64,000 nt of DNA from Bradyrhizobium sp. 186 (GCF_023101685.1 NZ_CP082164.1:9517001-9581000); one strand, 5' to 3'. Positions 47,400 through 57,775 are shown, counted from the first letter of the stretch. The notes: a model not told the origin generated them from the sequence alone. A program made the numbers and translations.

Positions 47400-47885
47400 A
47401 TGGCGATCCAGATTGGCGAAAAACTGCCCGAGGCGAAATTCCGCGTGATGACGGCGGAAGGTCCGCAGGTGAAGACCACCGACGATATCTTCAAGGGCAA
47501 AAAGGTCGCGCTGTTCGCGGTGCCCGGCGCCTACACCGGCACCTGCCACAAGATGCATCTGCCGAGCATCTTCCTCAACGCCTATGCCATCAAGGACAAG
47601 GGCGTCGACAGCATCGCCATCGTCTCCGTCAACGACGCCTTCGTCATGAACGCCTGGAAGCGCGACACCGACCAGCGCGACGAGGCCACCTTCCTCGCCG
47701 ACGGCAATGCTGATTTCACCAAGGCGATCGGCATGGAGCTCGACGCCTCCGCCAATGGCCTCGGTATCCGCTCCAAGCGCTACTCGATGCTGATCGAGGA
47801 CGGCGTGGTCAAGAAGCTGAACCTCGAGGCGATGCCCGGTAAGGTCGAGGTCTCCGGCGGCGATACGCTGCTGGGGCAGCTGTAA
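47400..47885 (+). CDS. peroxiredoxin (Prx5/AhpE-like, glutaredoxin-type)
   Basis: 161 residues, GGGAG upstream of ATG 47400. Peroxidatic site AVPGAYTGTCHKMHLPS: the Cys follows the family PGAxTxTC pattern, with Gly where Pro is commonest. IVSVNDAFVMNAW and RSKRYSMLIEDGVVKKL are Prx5 hallmarks. It reduces peroxides using glutaredoxin or thioredoxin. Confidence 0.9.
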   Translation: MAIQIGEKLPEAKFRVMTAEGPQVKTTDDIFKGKKVALFAVPGAYTGTCHKMHLPSIFLNAYAIKDKGVDSIAIVSVNDAFVMNAWKRDTDQRDEATFLADGNADFTKAIGMELDASANGLGIRSKRYSMLIEDGVVKKLNLEAMPGKVEVSGGDTLLGQL

Positions 47886-47916
47886 GGCGAGATCGCTTTC
47901 AGCCACATCCGACGCT

Positions 47917-48018
47917 GTCATGCCCCGCGAAAGCGGGGCATCCAGCATTCCAGAGACAGTTGTTGTTGAATCGAGAGGCCGCGGCGTACTGGATCGCCCG
48001 GTCAAGCCGGGCGATGAC
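47917..48018. repeat. palindromic repeat GTCATGCCCCGC...GGGCGATGAC
   Basis: Left arm GTCATGCCCCGCGAAAGCGG (itself a hairpin) and right arm CCGGTCAAGCCGGGCGATGA; ends form GTCAT/ATGAC. A dispersed intergenic repeat of about 100 bp; a sister copy lies at 51861. Confidence 0.72.
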
Positions 48019-48049
48019 GGCCGAGCGTGGGAGAGAGCGAGCGCTCTCG

Positions 48050-48514
48050 CTACTCCCTCACCCTCTGCTGCAACCTCGCCACCGCGATCCCGTCGCGCGC
48101 GAGCTGATCGGCGCGTTCGTTTTCGGGGTGGCCGGCGTGGCCCTTGACCCAGTGCCAACGGATCTCGTGCGCCTTCAGGGCGGCATCGAGGCGCTGCCAT
48201 AACTCGACGTTCTTGACCGGCTTCTTGTCGGCGGTGCGCCAGCCGTTGCGCTTCCAGCCGTGGATCCAGCCGGTGATGCCCTGCCGCACATATTGGCTGT
48301 CGGTGTAGAGATCGACGGTGCACGGCTTCTTCAACGCTTCCAGCGCGGAGATCGCCGCCATCAGCTCCATCTGGTTGTTGGTGGTGTGGCGCTCGCCGCC
48401 GTTCAGCTCCTTCTCCTTGTCGCCGAACTTCAGGATCGCGCCCCAGCCGCCGGGCCCGGGATTTCCCGAGCAGGCGCCGTCGGTATAGATGATGACATTG
48501 GGCAGCTCGCTCAC
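48050..48514 (-). CDS. rnhA: ribonuclease HI
   Basis: 154 residues, GTG start sharing four bases with the thrB stop. Catalytic Asp in [16 protein letters not shown], Glu in [15 protein letters not shown], Asp in YTDSQYV, and final Asp in [11 protein letters not shown]. It degrades RNA of RNA-DNA hybrids. Last gene of an ispH-thrB-rnhA operon, an arrangement common in alphaproteobacteria. Confidence 0.95.
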   Translation of the reverse strand: MSELPNVIIYTDGACSGNPGPGGWGAILKFGDKEKELNGGERHTTNNQMELMAAISALEALKKPCTVDLYTDSQYVRQGITGWIHGWKRNGWRTADKKPVKNVELWQRLDAALKAHEIRWHWVKGHAGHPENERADQLARDGIAVARLQQRVRE

Positions 48515-49494
48515 GCGACCAGTCCTGACGGCATCAGCCCGTAGTCGCGCACGCTCGAAACGCTCTGGTGAAAGCGCAGCTTGCGGACATATTCCAGCGG
48601 ATCCTTCGGCTTCACCAGTGCGCCCGCCGGCACGTTGAGCCAGTCGACCAGCCGCGTCAGCAGGAAGCGGATCGCGGCGCCGCGCGCCAACAACGGCAGC
48701 GCGGCCTCTTCCGCCTCGGACAGTTTCCGCACACGGCCATAGGCATTGAGGAAGGCGCGCGCCTTGGTGACGTTGAAGGAATGATCCGGCTCGAAACACC
48801 AGGCGTTGAGGCAGATCGCGACGTCATAGGCCAGCATATCGTTGCAGGCAAAGGTGAAGTCGATGATCCCCGAGAGCTGGTCGCCGAGGAAGAAGACGTT
48901 GTCGTTGAAGAGGTCGGCGTGGATCACGCCTTCGGGCAGCTGCTTCGGCCAGACGCCGCTCTCGAGATAATCGAGCTCGGCGGCGAGGAACGCGCGCAGC
49001 CCCGGCTGCACCTCGTCGGCGCGCGGAGCAGCAGCATCGAACAGCGGACGCCACCCGGAGACGGACAGCGCGTTGGCGCGCTTGATCGCGAAATTGGCGC
49101 CGGCCAGATGCATCTTCGCCAGCGCCTGTCCGACGCCGGCGCAATGGGTCGCATTCGGCTTGCGCGGCCAGACGCCTTCGAGAAAGGTGATGATCGCAGC
49201 CGGGCGTCCCGCCAGCTCGCGCAGCGCCTCGCCGTCCTTCGCCTTCACCGGCAGCGGACAGTTGATGCCGTGCTCGGCGAGATGGGTCATCAGCGCGAGG
49301 AAGTACGGCAGATCGTTCTTTTCCACGCGCTTCTCATAGAGCGTGAGGATGAACGAGCCCTTGGTGGTGTGCAGCAGGAAGTTTGAATTCTCGACGCCCT
49401 CGGCGATGCCCTTGTAGGAGAGCAATTCGCCGAGATCGTACTGGCTCAGGAGATCCGCAAGCTCGTCGGCGGCGACGTCGGTGTAGACCGCCAT
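48511..49494 (-). CDS. thrB: homoserine kinase (APH-fold type)
   Basis: 327 residues. [20 protein letters not shown] at the start and the kinase motif [15 protein letters not shown] (HxDxxxxN), then [20 protein letters not shown]. It belongs to the ThrB type related to choline/aminoglycoside kinases, which phosphorylates homoserine in threonine synthesis. Between ispH and rnhA on the same strand. Confidence 0.92.
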   Translation of the reverse strand: MAVYTDVAADELADLLSQYDLGELLSYKGIAEGVENSNFLLHTTKGSFILTLYEKRVEKNDLPYFLALMTHLAEHGINCPLPVKAKDGEALRELAGRPAAIITFLEGVWPRKPNATHCAGVGQALAKMHLAGANFAIKRANALSVSGWRPLFDAAAPRADEVQPGLRAFLAAELDYLESGVWPKQLPEGVIHADLFNDNVFFLGDQLSGIIDFTFACNDMLAYDVAICLNAWCFEPDHSFNVTKARAFLNAYGRVRKLSEAEEAALPLLARGAAIRFLLTRLVDWLNVPAGALVKPKDPLEYVRKLRFHQSVSSVRDYGLMPSGLVA

Positions 49495-49500
49495 AAAGGT

Positions 49501-50469
49501 CTACTCGGCGGCGGCTTCGGGGCGCACCGAACGCGGCAGCGGGAAGAATTCGTTCTCTTCCGCGGCCGAGACCGTCTCCACATGCAGCGTGAAGCGCTCG
49601 GCGAAGGCGTCCATGATCTCTTCGACGATCACCTCCGGCGCCGAGGCACCCGCGGTGATGCCGAGGCTGGTGATGTTTTCGAACCGCTTCCAGTCGAGGT
49701 CGGCGGCGCGCTGCGCCAGCACGGCGATCGCGCAGCCCTCGCGCTCGGCGACTTCGCGCAGGCGCTGCGAGTTCGACGAGTTCGGCGCGCCGACCACGAT
49801 CAGCGCGTCGACCACCGGCGCCACCTTCTTCACCGCGAGCTGGCGGTTGGTGGTGGCGTAGCAGATGTCTTCCTTGTGCGGCCCGTTGATGTTCGGGAAG
49901 CGCTCCTTCAGAAGTGCCACGATCTCCGCGGTGTCGTCGATCGACAGCGTGGTCTGGGTCACGAAGGCGATGTTGTTGGGGTCCTTCGGCGTGATGGTCT
50001 TGGCGTCCTCGGCGGTCTCGATCAGGGTCACGGCACCGGTCGGAAGCTGGCCGAGCGTGCCAACCACCTCGGGGTGATGGGAATGGCCGATCAGGAAGAT
50101 CTCGCGGCCGCGCTTGAAGTGGATCGCCGCCTCGCGGTGCACCTTGGTTACCAGCGGGCAGGTCGCGTCCAGCGAGAACAAATTGCGGGACTGGGCGTCG
50201 GCCGGAACCGACTTCGGCACGCCATGGGCCGAGAATACCACGGGGGCCGTGGTGTTGACCGGGATCTCAGCGAGTTCCTCGACGAAGATGGCGCCCTTCT
50301 TCTTCAACCCGTCGACGACGTACTTGTTGTGCACAATCTCATGACGAACATAGACGGGAGCGCCGTATTTATCGAGCGCCCGTTCCACGGTGTCGATCGC
50401 CCGGACCACCCCGGCGCAGAAGCCGCGTGGAGAACAAAGCACGATCTTGAGGTCTGGTTTGGCTGACAT
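49501..50469 (-). CDS. ispH: 4-hydroxy-3-methylbut-2-enyl diphosphate reductase
   Basis: 322 residues from ATG 50469. Final enzyme of the MEP isoprenoid pathway; a [4Fe-4S] protein. Three cluster cysteines are seen in [28 protein letters not shown] and [14 protein letters not shown], with the active-site EIVHNKYVV and [13 protein letters not shown] segments. First gene of the operon; the promoter lies in 50470-50713. Confidence 0.96.
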   Translation of the reverse strand: MSAKPDLKIVLCSPRGFCAGVVRAIDTVERALDKYGAPVYVRHEIVHNKYVVDGLKKKGAIFVEELAEIPVNTTAPVVFSAHGVPKSVPADAQSRNLFSLDATCPLVTKVHREAAIHFKRGREIFLIGHSHHPEVVGTLGQLPTGAVTLIETAEDAKTITPKDPNNIAFVTQTTLSIDDTAEIVALLKERFPNINGPHKEDICYATTNRQLAVKKVAPVVDALIVVGAPNSSNSQRLREVAEREGCAIAVLAQRAADLDWKRFENITSLGITAGASAPEVIVEEIMDAFAERFTLHVETVSAAEENEFFPLPRSVRPEAAAE

Positions 50470-50713
50470 TGAGCAATCTCGGGACCGAATCACCTCGCCA
50501 AATGGGCGGGAAGCGGTCGATGGATGGAATAGGGCTTAGGTACGGGCTTACAGGGAATTGGGCCCCCTTTCGGGCGCTGTCAAGGCACTATCTATAGCAG
50601 AACCATTGCGTGGCTACCCCCTCCGGGCTTATATAGCGCGAATTCCCAGTCATCGCTGATGACCACCGGTTTCGCCTCCAAAAGGGGTGGGCGAAGCACA
50701 AAGGAGATTTGCC

Positions 50714-51409
50714 ATGAGCAACGCACCTCTGATGCCCAAGGCGACCGCCGTCTGGCTGCTCGACAACACCGCGCTGACCTTCGACCAGGTCGCCGATTTC
50801 ACCAAGATGCACCCCCTGGAGATCCGGGCGATCGCGGACGGCGACGCCGCGCAGGGCATCAAGGGCATGGATCCCATTTCCAACGGCCAGCTTACCCGCG
50901 AGGAGATCGAGAAGGCCGAGAAGAACCCGGACGCCCGGCTCCGCCTCCAGGAGAGCAAGGTGGTGCTGCCGCCCCAGCCCAAGCGCAAGGGCCCGCGTTA
51001 CACCCCGGTCTCACGCCGCCATGAGCGCCCGAGCGCCATCCTCTGGCTGCTGCGCAACCACGCCGAGTTGAAGGACGCCCAGATCATGCGCCTGGTCGGC
51101 ACGACCAAGAGCACGATCGCGAGCGTCCGCGACCGCACCCACTGGAACACGTCGTCGTTGACGCCCATCGATCCCGTGACCCTCGGTCTCTGCTCGCAGA
51201 TCGAGCTCGATTTCGAGGTGGCGCGCGCGGCCAAGGAAAAGCCGATCGACACAGCCTATGGCGGCGCGACGTTGCTGCCGGCCTCGGAGACCACCAAGAA
51301 AGACGAGTTCGAGCCGGCGGAGCGATCCAGCGACGACCTCAATGTCGACGCCGTGTTCGCCAAGCTGAAGACGCTCGGCGGCAAGAAGCAGGACCAAGAG
51401 GAGGAGTAA
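50714..51409 (+). CDS. trcR: cell-cycle transcriptional regulator TrcR (DUF1013)
   Basis: 231 residues with AAGGAG seven bases before ATG 50714. DUF1013 proteins are nearly universal in alphaproteobacteria; MPKATAVWLLDNTALTFDQV is the diagnostic start and HAELKDAQIMRLVGTTKSTI then ASVRDRTHWN a second conserved block resembling an HTH. In Caulobacter the homologue is an essential cell-cycle transcription factor. The charged C-terminal tail (FAKLKTLGGKKQDQEEE) is typical. Confidence 0.92.
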   Translation: MSNAPLMPKATAVWLLDNTALTFDQVADFTKMHPLEIRAIADGDAAQGIKGMDPISNGQLTREEIEKAEKNPDARLRLQESKVVLPPQPKRKGPRYTPVSRRHERPSAILWLLRNHAELKDAQIMRLVGTTKSTIASVRDRTHWNTSSLTPIDPVTLGLCSQIELDFEVARAAKEKPIDTAYGGATLLPASETTKKDEFEPAERSSDDLNVDAVFAKLKTLGGKKQDQEEE

Positions 51410-51443
51410 TCCTCTTCTCTTCGTTCGCTATCGAATCCGATTT

Positions 51444-51474
51444 AAACGCGGCGGGCCAACCCGCCGCGTTTTTG
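51444..51474 (+). terminator. intrinsic terminator of trcR
   Basis: Perfect 12-bp stem AAACGCGGCGGG / CCCGCCGCGTTT with loop CCAA and a T-rich tail, 35 bases after the stop. Confidence 0.92.
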
Positions 51475-51514
51475 TTTGTGGCCGGGTAACGGACGACGAT
51501 CGCGAGAGGCGCGC

Positions 51515-51784
51515 CTACGGCCGCTCCGGATGATTCAGCATGTACTCGCCGAGATCGCGCTGGCGGCGGTCGGAGCGGGTGATCGCGGCGTTGCGCTGGA
51601 CGTCGCGATCCTTGCGGCAGGCCACGTATTCGGGCGAGCCGATCACGTAGCCGCGGCTCTGGCAGACCGCGTCATCATCGTCACCGCCCATCGCCACCGG
51701 GGTCTGGTAGCGCGCGGAGCAGGCGGAGAGAGCGATAGCGAGGAATGCGGCTGCGAGCAGGCGCGGCGCAGTGGAGAGCGGCAT
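51515..51784 (-). CDS. small lipoprotein
   Basis: 89 residues from ATG 51784. Lipoprotein signal with lipobox LSAC (AAAFLAIALSACSARYQTP); mature part is polar with DDDDAVCQSRGYVIGSPEYV and a basic helical end. Family not recognised; homologues are likely limited to related rhizobia. Confidence 0.7.
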   Translation of the reverse strand: MPLSTAPRLLAAAFLAIALSACSARYQTPVAMGGDDDDAVCQSRGYVIGSPEYVACRKDRDVQRNAAITRSDRRQRDLGEYMLNHPERP

Positions 51785-51860
51785 ACAAGGTCCCTTATTT
51801 GCCGGCACTGTGTAGCGCGGAATGAGGAAAATGTAAGTCCGCAGACGCCGCTCCGCGCTC

Positions 51861-51967
51861 GCTGTCATTCCCCGCGAAGGCGGGGAATCCAGTACTCCGC
51901 GACCTCTCGGCTCTAGCATCGCCGCCTCTGGAATACTGGATCGCCCGCCTTCGCGGGCGATGACAGC
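51861..51967. repeat. palindromic repeat GCTGTCAT...ATGACAGC
   Basis: Terminal arms GCTGTCAT and ATGACAGC; inner hairpin TTCCCCGCGAAGGCGGGGAA and CGCCCGCCTTCGCGGGCG. Same family as the element at 47917. Confidence 0.75.
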
Positions 51968-52014
51968 GGAAGTCGGAGCAACGGCGTCGCGCCCCACGGG
52001 CAGAGCGCTCTGGC

Positions 52015-53937
52015 TCACACCCTCCCCTTCAGCGCCTCGCCAATCTCATCCAGCACCTTGGGATCCTCGATCGTCGCCGGCATGGTCCAGGCCTCGCCGT
52101 CGGCGATCTTCTTGATGGTGCCGCGCAAGATTTTTCCCGAGCGCGTCTTGGGCAGGCGGCCGACGGTGATGGCGAGCTTGAAGGCGGCGACGGGGCCGAG
52201 CCTGTCGCGCACAAGTGCCACGATCTCCTTCTCGATCTCGGCTGGCGTGCGCTTGACGCCGGCCTTGAGCACCAGGAAGCCGCAAGGCACCTCGCCCTTG
52301 ATCGCGTCCTTGACACCGAGCACGGCGCATTCGGCCACATCCGGGTGCGAGGCCAAGATCTCCTCCATGCCGCCGGTCGAGAGACGATGGCCGGCGACGT
52401 TGATGATGTCGTCGGTGCGGCCCATCACGAAGACATAGCCGTCCTCGTCCTTGTAGCCGGCGTCCGACGTCTTGTAGTAGCCGGGGAATTCAGTGAGGTA
52501 AGCCTCCCTAAAGCGCTCATCCTGATTCCACAGCGTCGGCAGACAGCCCGGCGGCATCGGCAGCTTGATGACGATCGAGCCCATTGTGTTGGGACCGACG
52601 GGCTTTGCGGCTTCATCCACCACGTCGACCTGGTAGCCCGGCATCGGCACCGTCGGCGAGCCGTGCTTGACCGGCAGCATGCCCAAGCCGACTGGATTGC
52701 CGGCGATGCACCAGCCGGTCTCGGTCTGCCACCAATGGTCGATCACCGGCACCTTCAACTGCGCCTCCGCCCATTCCACCGTCGGCGGATCGGCGCGCTC
52801 GCCGGCGAGGAACAGCGTGCGGAATGTCGAGAGATCGTACTGCCCGATGAACTTGCCCTCCGGATCCTCCTTGCGAATGGCACGGAACGCAGTCGGCGCG
52901 GTGAAGAAGGCGACCGCCTTGTGCTCGCTGATGACGCGCCAGAACGCGCCGGCATCGGGCGTGCCGACCGGCTTGCCCTCGTACATGATCGAGGTCGCAC
53001 CGTGCAGCAGCGGACCGTAGATGATGTAGCTGTGGCCGACCACCCATCCGATGTCGGAGCCGCACCACCAGACCTCGCCGGGCTTGACGCCATAGAGGTT
53101 GAACATCGACCATTTCACCGCGACGAGATGGCCGCCATTGTCGCGCACGACGCCTTTGGGAATGCCGGTCGTCCCTGACGTGTAGAGGATGTAGAGCGGA
53201 TCGGTGGCGGCGACCGGTACGCAAGGGGCTTTCTTGCCGTCGTTCATCGCCTTGCGGCGCAGGCTCGCCCAATCGTAATCACGGCCCGGCGCGAGGTCGC
53301 AGATGTGCTGCCGACGTTGCAGCACGATGCAGGCCTTCGGCTTCACGCCCGCGAGCCTGATCGCTTCGTCCAGCAGCGGCTTGTAGTGCACGATGCGGCC
53401 GGGCTCGATGCCGCAGCTTGCCGACAGGATCAGTTTCGGCTGGGCGTCGTCGATGCGGGTGGCGAGCTCTTTCGCCGCGAAGCCGCCGAACACCACGGAG
53501 TGCACCGCGCCGATGCGCGCGCAGGCCAGCATCGCGACCACGGCCTCAGGCACCATCGGCATATAGAGGATGACGCGGTCGCCTTTCGTAACACCAAAAT
53601 CCTGCATGATCGCGGCGAGCGCCTGGACCTCGGCGAGCAGTTCGGCATAGGTGAATTTGGTGACCGAGTTGGTCAGCGGCGAATCATGGATCAGCGCGAC
53701 CTGGTCGGCGCGGCCGCGCTCGACATGGCGGTCGAGCGCGTTATAGCAGGTGTTGACGACGCCGCCGCTGAACCAGCGGCCGTAGACGCCCTGCGAGGGG
53801 TCGAAGATCTTTTTCGGCGGCGCGATCCAGTCGATCTCGTTGGCCGCCTCAGCCCAAAAGCCCTCGGGATCGGCCAGCGAGCGCGCGTAAATCTCGTGAT
53901 AGCTGCTCTTTCCGTCGAAGTTTCCCTGGACTTTCAT
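52015..53937 (-). CDS. prpE: propionyl-CoA synthetase (PrpE-type acyl-CoA synthetase)
   Basis: 640 residues, ACS family. Opening SLADPEGFWAEAANEIDWIA, AMP-binding LYTSGTTGIPKGVVRDNGGH, WWQTETGWCIAGN, and the C-terminal acetylatable Lys in GRLPKTRSGKILRGTIKK. The family-specific WFSGGVVNTCYNALDRHVER segment matches propionyl-CoA (PrpE) over acetyl-CoA synthetases. It makes propionyl-CoA from propionate. Confidence 0.9.
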   Translation of the reverse strand: MKVQGNFDGKSSYHEIYARSLADPEGFWAEAANEIDWIAPPKKIFDPSQGVYGRWFSGGVVNTCYNALDRHVERGRADQVALIHDSPLTNSVTKFTYAELLAEVQALAAIMQDFGVTKGDRVILYMPMVPEAVVAMLACARIGAVHSVVFGGFAAKELATRIDDAQPKLILSASCGIEPGRIVHYKPLLDEAIRLAGVKPKACIVLQRRQHICDLAPGRDYDWASLRRKAMNDGKKAPCVPVAATDPLYILYTSGTTGIPKGVVRDNGGHLVAVKWSMFNLYGVKPGEVWWCGSDIGWVVGHSYIIYGPLLHGATSIMYEGKPVGTPDAGAFWRVISEHKAVAFFTAPTAFRAIRKEDPEGKFIGQYDLSTFRTLFLAGERADPPTVEWAEAQLKVPVIDHWWQTETGWCIAGNPVGLGMLPVKHGSPTVPMPGYQVDVVDEAAKPVGPNTMGSIVIKLPMPPGCLPTLWNQDERFREAYLTEFPGYYKTSDAGYKDEDGYVFVMGRTDDIINVAGHRLSTGGMEEILASHPDVAECAVLGVKDAIKGEVPCGFLVLKAGVKRTPAEIEKEIVALVRDRLGPVAAFKLAITVGRLPKTRSGKILRGTIKKIADGEAWTMPATIEDPKVLDEIGEALKGRV

Positions 53938-54105
53938 GCCTGCGCTCCCGTTCCCTTTATTGGCCTGGCCTTGCCCTGACGACAGGACATTCGTCCCGCC
54001 ATGACCAGGATCAAATGCCGGCCTTGTTTGAGGGGTATCTTCCCGGGAACGGGCCGCGGTTCAAGCTGAAAAGAGCGCTGCGAGCGGAGAGAGGCGAAAA
54101 CCGCC

Positions 54106-54870
54106 TCAATATCCATCCGCCCCGTTCAGCCGTACCAAGCGCTCCTGCATCGCCTTCTTCAGATCGTACCCCGGCCGCCCAAACTCGGCGTTGCGGCGGG
54201 CGATGAAATCGTCCTGCTCGCGTTGGAGCGTCCTGGCTTCGCTCGCATTGCGGGCTTCGCGCAACACGCGCGCGTTGGCCGCAAAAACCTCGCGGTCGAG
54301 GTCGGCGAGCTCGCGGTTGGCGCAGATCGCTTTCTCCACAGCACGGCGCGCGCTCCCGCAATTGAAGCTGGGCTTGCCGGCGACCGCCATCTGCGCCCCG
54401 ATCCGCTCGAGCTCGCGCGCCATCGCCTTGTGATTGGCCTTGGCCTTCTCATGGTTCGGATCGATCTTCAGCGCCGCGCCAAAATCCTGCACGGCCTTGG
54501 GGCGGTCGCCCTTCTTCAGCCAGAGCTCGCCGCGCGCGTTGAAGATATCGGCGAGCGCGGGATCGAGCTCCAGCACACGGCTGTCGTCGGCGATCGCGCG
54601 GTCGATCTGGTCTCGCCGCGCATAGAGGGCACCGCGCGCAATCAGGGCCTTGATCAGGTCGGGCTTCGCCGTCTTCTCGTTGTCGATAACCGCGGCGCAA
54701 GCCGGCCCGGCTTTGTCGATGTCATCGGCCGCGCTCGCCGCGAGGCACGCCGCGATATCGACCTGCGGGACCGCGGCCGGCTCGCCGCCGGTCGCCGCAT
54801 GGGCTGTACCGAGCGAGAGCGCGCAAAGCAGCACGGCGCCGGAAATTTGGATCAGGACGGAAGAACGCAT
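54106..54870 (-). CDS. periplasmic TPR protein with LprI-like domain
   Basis: 254 residues, signal peptide ending AHA. Two or more TPR-like units (ALYARRDQIDRAIADDSRVL; PALADIFNARGELWLKKGDR) occupy about 60-150. The C-terminal part has FNCGSARRAVEKAICANREL then ADLDREVFAANARVL, the DUF1311/LprI lysozyme-inhibitor pattern with its cysteine pair. A protective or binding role in the periplasm is inferred. Confidence 0.78.
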   Translation of the reverse strand: MRSSVLIQISGAVLLCALSLGTAHAATGGEPAAVPQVDIAACLAASAADDIDKAGPACAAVIDNEKTAKPDLIKALIARGALYARRDQIDRAIADDSRVLELDPALADIFNARGELWLKKGDRPKAVQDFGAALKIDPNHEKAKANHKAMARELERIGAQMAVAGKPSFNCGSARRAVEKAICANRELADLDREVFAANARVLREARNASEARTLQREQDDFIARRNAEFGRPGYDLKKAMQERLVRLNGADGY

Positions 54871-54970
54871 TGTTGCAGTCGGAAGCCTTGCTTTGTGGCC
54901 TTACTATCCATCATACGGCCGGATTGATGCTAGCTTATGGCGTCGCTCAAATCGGTTTCAGGGCTCTCAC

Positions 54971-56515
54971 GTGTCGACATTCGAATGGATCATCGCGCTG
55001 CTGCTCGGCGCCGTTGCATTATCGGCGCTGGCGCGGCGGATCAAGGTCCCCTACCCGACCTTTCTCGCCATCGGCGGCGCGCTGATCGCCTTCATCCCGT
55101 CGAGCCCGTCCTGGACGCTGGAGCCCGACCTCGCATTGGCGCTTTTTGTCGCACCGGTGCTGCTCGACGCCGCCTTCGACACCTCGCTGCGCGATCTCCG
55201 CAACAACTGGGTTCCGGTCTCGACCCTGGTGGTGGCCGCAGTCGGCATGACCACGGCCGGCGTCGCGTTGGTCGCGCACTGGCTGATGCCGGACCTGCCG
55301 TGGGCCGCCGCGATTGCGCTCGGTGCGATCGTGGCACCTCCGGACGCCGCGGCTGCGGTCGCGATCCTGAGCCAGGTGAAGCTACCCTACCGTATGGTGA
55401 AAGTCCTGGAGGGCGAAAGCCTGCTCAACGACGCCAGTGCGCTGCTGATCTATCGCATCGCGGTCGGTGCGATCGCCATGGAGCATTTGAAATGGAGCGA
55501 GGTCGCGCCGACGATCGCGCTGGGGCTGGTCGGCAGCGTCCTCGCCGGACTTCTGGCCGGCCGCATCATCCCGCTGTTCATGCGGCGGGTGACCGAGGTG
55601 CCGAGCGCGATCATCGTGCAGTTCGCCACCACCTTCATGGTCTGGATCGCCGCCGAGCATCTCGGGCTGTCGGGCATCCTCACCATCGTGGTCTACGCCA
55701 TCACCATCGCGCGCACCGCGCCGGCGAGCATGCCGGCACGGCTGCGGGTGCCGTCCTATGCGGTGTGGGAGACGACGGTGTTCGTGCTCAACGTGCTGGC
55801 CTTCATGCTGATCGGCATGCAGATGCGGCCGATCTGGACGCGGCTCGACCAGGAGGTGCGCTGGGAATATTGCGTGGCGGCGGCGTGGATCCTGCTCACC
55901 GTGGTCCTGGTACGGCTCGCCTGGGTAACGTTCTACCGCACGACGCTGCGCGTGCTGATCGCGCACGGGATCTATCATCCGAAAGATCCGAAGGCCGTCG
56001 CCTCGCCGAAGGGCGGCCTGATCATCGCATGGTGCGGCATGCGCGGCCTGGTCACGCTCGCCACCGCCTTTGCCCTGCCTGAAAATTTTCCCTATCGCGA
56101 CTTCATCGTCTTCATCGCGTTTGCAGTGGTGCTGGGCTCGCTGGTGATCCAGGGCCTGACGCTGCGGCCGCTGATCCTGGCGTTCGGCCTCAAGGACGAC
56201 GATCCCGTCGGCGTCGAGGTCGCCCGCGCACGCGCCATCGCATATCGCGCGGCGCTCGACGCGATCGAGGACGATCCGTCGGAGGAAGCGGAAATCCTCC
56301 GGCTCGAATATCGCGCCATCCTGATGCAGGCGGACGACGATCCCAACGGCGGCATCACCAACAGCGAGTTGCCCGCCGATCCGCTGCGCCGCCGCGCCAT
56401 CGAAGCGGCGCGAAAATCGATCTTCAGCTTGCGCGCCACCGAAGTGATCGGCGACGATGCGTTTCATCGCATCGAGGAAGAGCTCGATCGCGCAGAATTG
56501 AGCGCGGGGGGATAA
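54971..56515 (+). CDS. Na+/H+ antiporter, CPA1 family
   Basis: 514 residues from GTG 54971 (STFEWIIALLLGAVALSALA). About twelve membrane helices. Ion-site motif AIVAPPDAAAAVAIL and LLNDASALL correspond to the conserved GAI-PPDA and ND pairs of CPA1 antiporters, and WCGMRGLVTLATAFALP is the signature near helix 11. A cytoplasmic helical tail (420-514) follows. The upstream open frame reaches 54650 but overlaps the antisense neighbour. Confidence 0.9.
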   Translation: MSTFEWIIALLLGAVALSALARRIKVPYPTFLAIGGALIAFIPSSPSWTLEPDLALALFVAPVLLDAAFDTSLRDLRNNWVPVSTLVVAAVGMTTAGVALVAHWLMPDLPWAAAIALGAIVAPPDAAAAVAILSQVKLPYRMVKVLEGESLLNDASALLIYRIAVGAIAMEHLKWSEVAPTIALGLVGSVLAGLLAGRIIPLFMRRVTEVPSAIIVQFATTFMVWIAAEHLGLSGILTIVVYAITIARTAPASMPARLRVPSYAVWETTVFVLNVLAFMLIGMQMRPIWTRLDQEVRWEYCVAAAWILLTVVLVRLAWVTFYRTTLRVLIAHGIYHPKDPKAVASPKGGLIIAWCGMRGLVTLATAFALPENFPYRDFIVFIAFAVVLGSLVIQGLTLRPLILAFGLKDDDPVGVEVARARAIAYRAALDAIEDDPSEEAEILRLEYRAILMQADDDPNGGITNSELPADPLRRRAIEAARKSIFSLRATEVIGDDAFHRIEEELDRAELSAGG

Positions 56516-56539
56516 ATCCCTCCATCGGCAAACTCCACC

Positions 56540-56652
56540 GTCGTCCCGGACCAGCGCGCCCAAAGCGCGCGCCGATCCGGGACCCATACCCACAGGGAGA
56601 AATTTGGCGAAGACTCCGGGGTTACATCTCGCGCCATAACCGCGCCCTGTGG
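56540..56652. repeat. GTCGTCCCGG repeat copy B, left part (split by the insertion sequence)
   Basis: Begins GTCGTCCCGG and runs to GCGCCCTGTGG, where copies A and C would continue CTATGGGTCCCGG. That continuation is found at 58030, beyond the insertion sequence. Confidence 0.88.
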
Positions 56653-56729
56653 TTGATGGGGTGGACGGCCCCCTACGGCATCAGTGTGCCAGAATGAGGT
56701 TGTCAGAAACTCATTCGCAGGAGCCGCCC

Positions 56730-57775
56730 GTGAACCAGATTATCCGCATTGGAATGGATACGTCGAAGTATATTTTTGTGCTGCATGGGGTTGATGAGGA
56801 TGAGCGGCCTGTGCTGCGCAAGAAACTTTCGCGCAAGCAGGTGCTCGAGTTCTTCACCTCACCAAGTTGCCGCCGACCGTGATCGGGATGGAGGCCTGCG
56901 GGGCTTCGCAACATTGGGCGCGAGAGCTTCGCAAGCTCGGCCATGAGGTGAAGCTGATGGCGCCGCAACTGGTGAAGCCCTACGTGTCGCGGAACAAGAA
57001 CGACGGGCGGGACGCGGAAGGGCTGTGCGAGGCGATGAGCCGACCGACCATGCGGTTCGTGCCGGTGAAGAGCGCCGAGCAGCAAGCCGCATTGATGCTG
57101 ACGGGCATCCGCGACGGGCTGATCGCCCGGCGCACTCAGTTGACCAATACGATCCGCGGCCATGCGGCGGAGTTTGGCCTGATTGCGCCCAAGGGGCTGG
57201 ACAAGATCGAGCCGTTGCTGGCGCAGATTGCGCAGGACGAGACGCTTCCTGTCCTGGCGCGCGAGCTGTTTGTCGTGCTGGGCCGCGAATGCGCTAAGCT
57301 CGAGAGCGAGCTGGAGGCGATCGAAGCCAGGCTGATGGCCTGGCACCGTGGCGATGCCATGGGCCGGCGTTTGGCGCAGATCCCCTCGGTCGGCCCGATC
57401 GTTGCCACCGCGCTGGTGATGAAGACGCCGGATCCGCGTGCGTTCCGCTCCGGTCGTCACTTTGCGGCCTGGCTCGGCCTCACGCCCAAGGACCATTCCA
57501 CTGCCGGCAAGACCAGGCTTGGCAAGATCACGCGGGCTGGAGACGAGGACTTGAGGCGGCTGCTCGTGATCGGGGCCACGGCCGTGATCCAGCAGGCCCG
57601 ACGTGGGCGCGGCCATCACTCGCGCTGGCTGTTGGCACTGATCCAGCGCAAGCCGCCGAAGCTTGCAGCCGTAGCGCTCGCCAACAAGGTGGCCCGCATC
57701 GCCTGGAAGCTGATGATCAGCGGCGAGAGTTACGACGCGGCACGGTTGAATGCCGCCGCGGTAGTCACCGCCTAA
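56730..57775 (+). pseudogene. IS110/IS1111 transposase, frameshifted by a 5-bp duplication
   Basis: GTG 56730 with AGGAG upstream. DEDD domain: IIRIGMDTSKYIFVLHGVDE (first Asp), VIGMEACGASQHWARELRKL, and NKNDGRDAEGLCEAMSRPTM (Asp pair). Transposase-20 domain: IPSVGPIVATALVMKTPDP, FAAWLGLTPKDHSTAGKTRL with the catalytic Ser. The frame breaks at TTCACC-TCACC-AAG: removing one TCACC (56854-56858 or 56859-56863) restores VLEFFTKLPPTVIGMEACG. The five-base tandem duplication is a slippage mutation. Upstream part stops at 56882; the downstream frame runs to 57775. Confidence 0.9.

Noticed and set aside
56851..56866. Programmed frameshift in the IS110 transposase
   Set aside because: IS110 transposases are single-frame genes; an exact five-base tandem duplication explains the break better.
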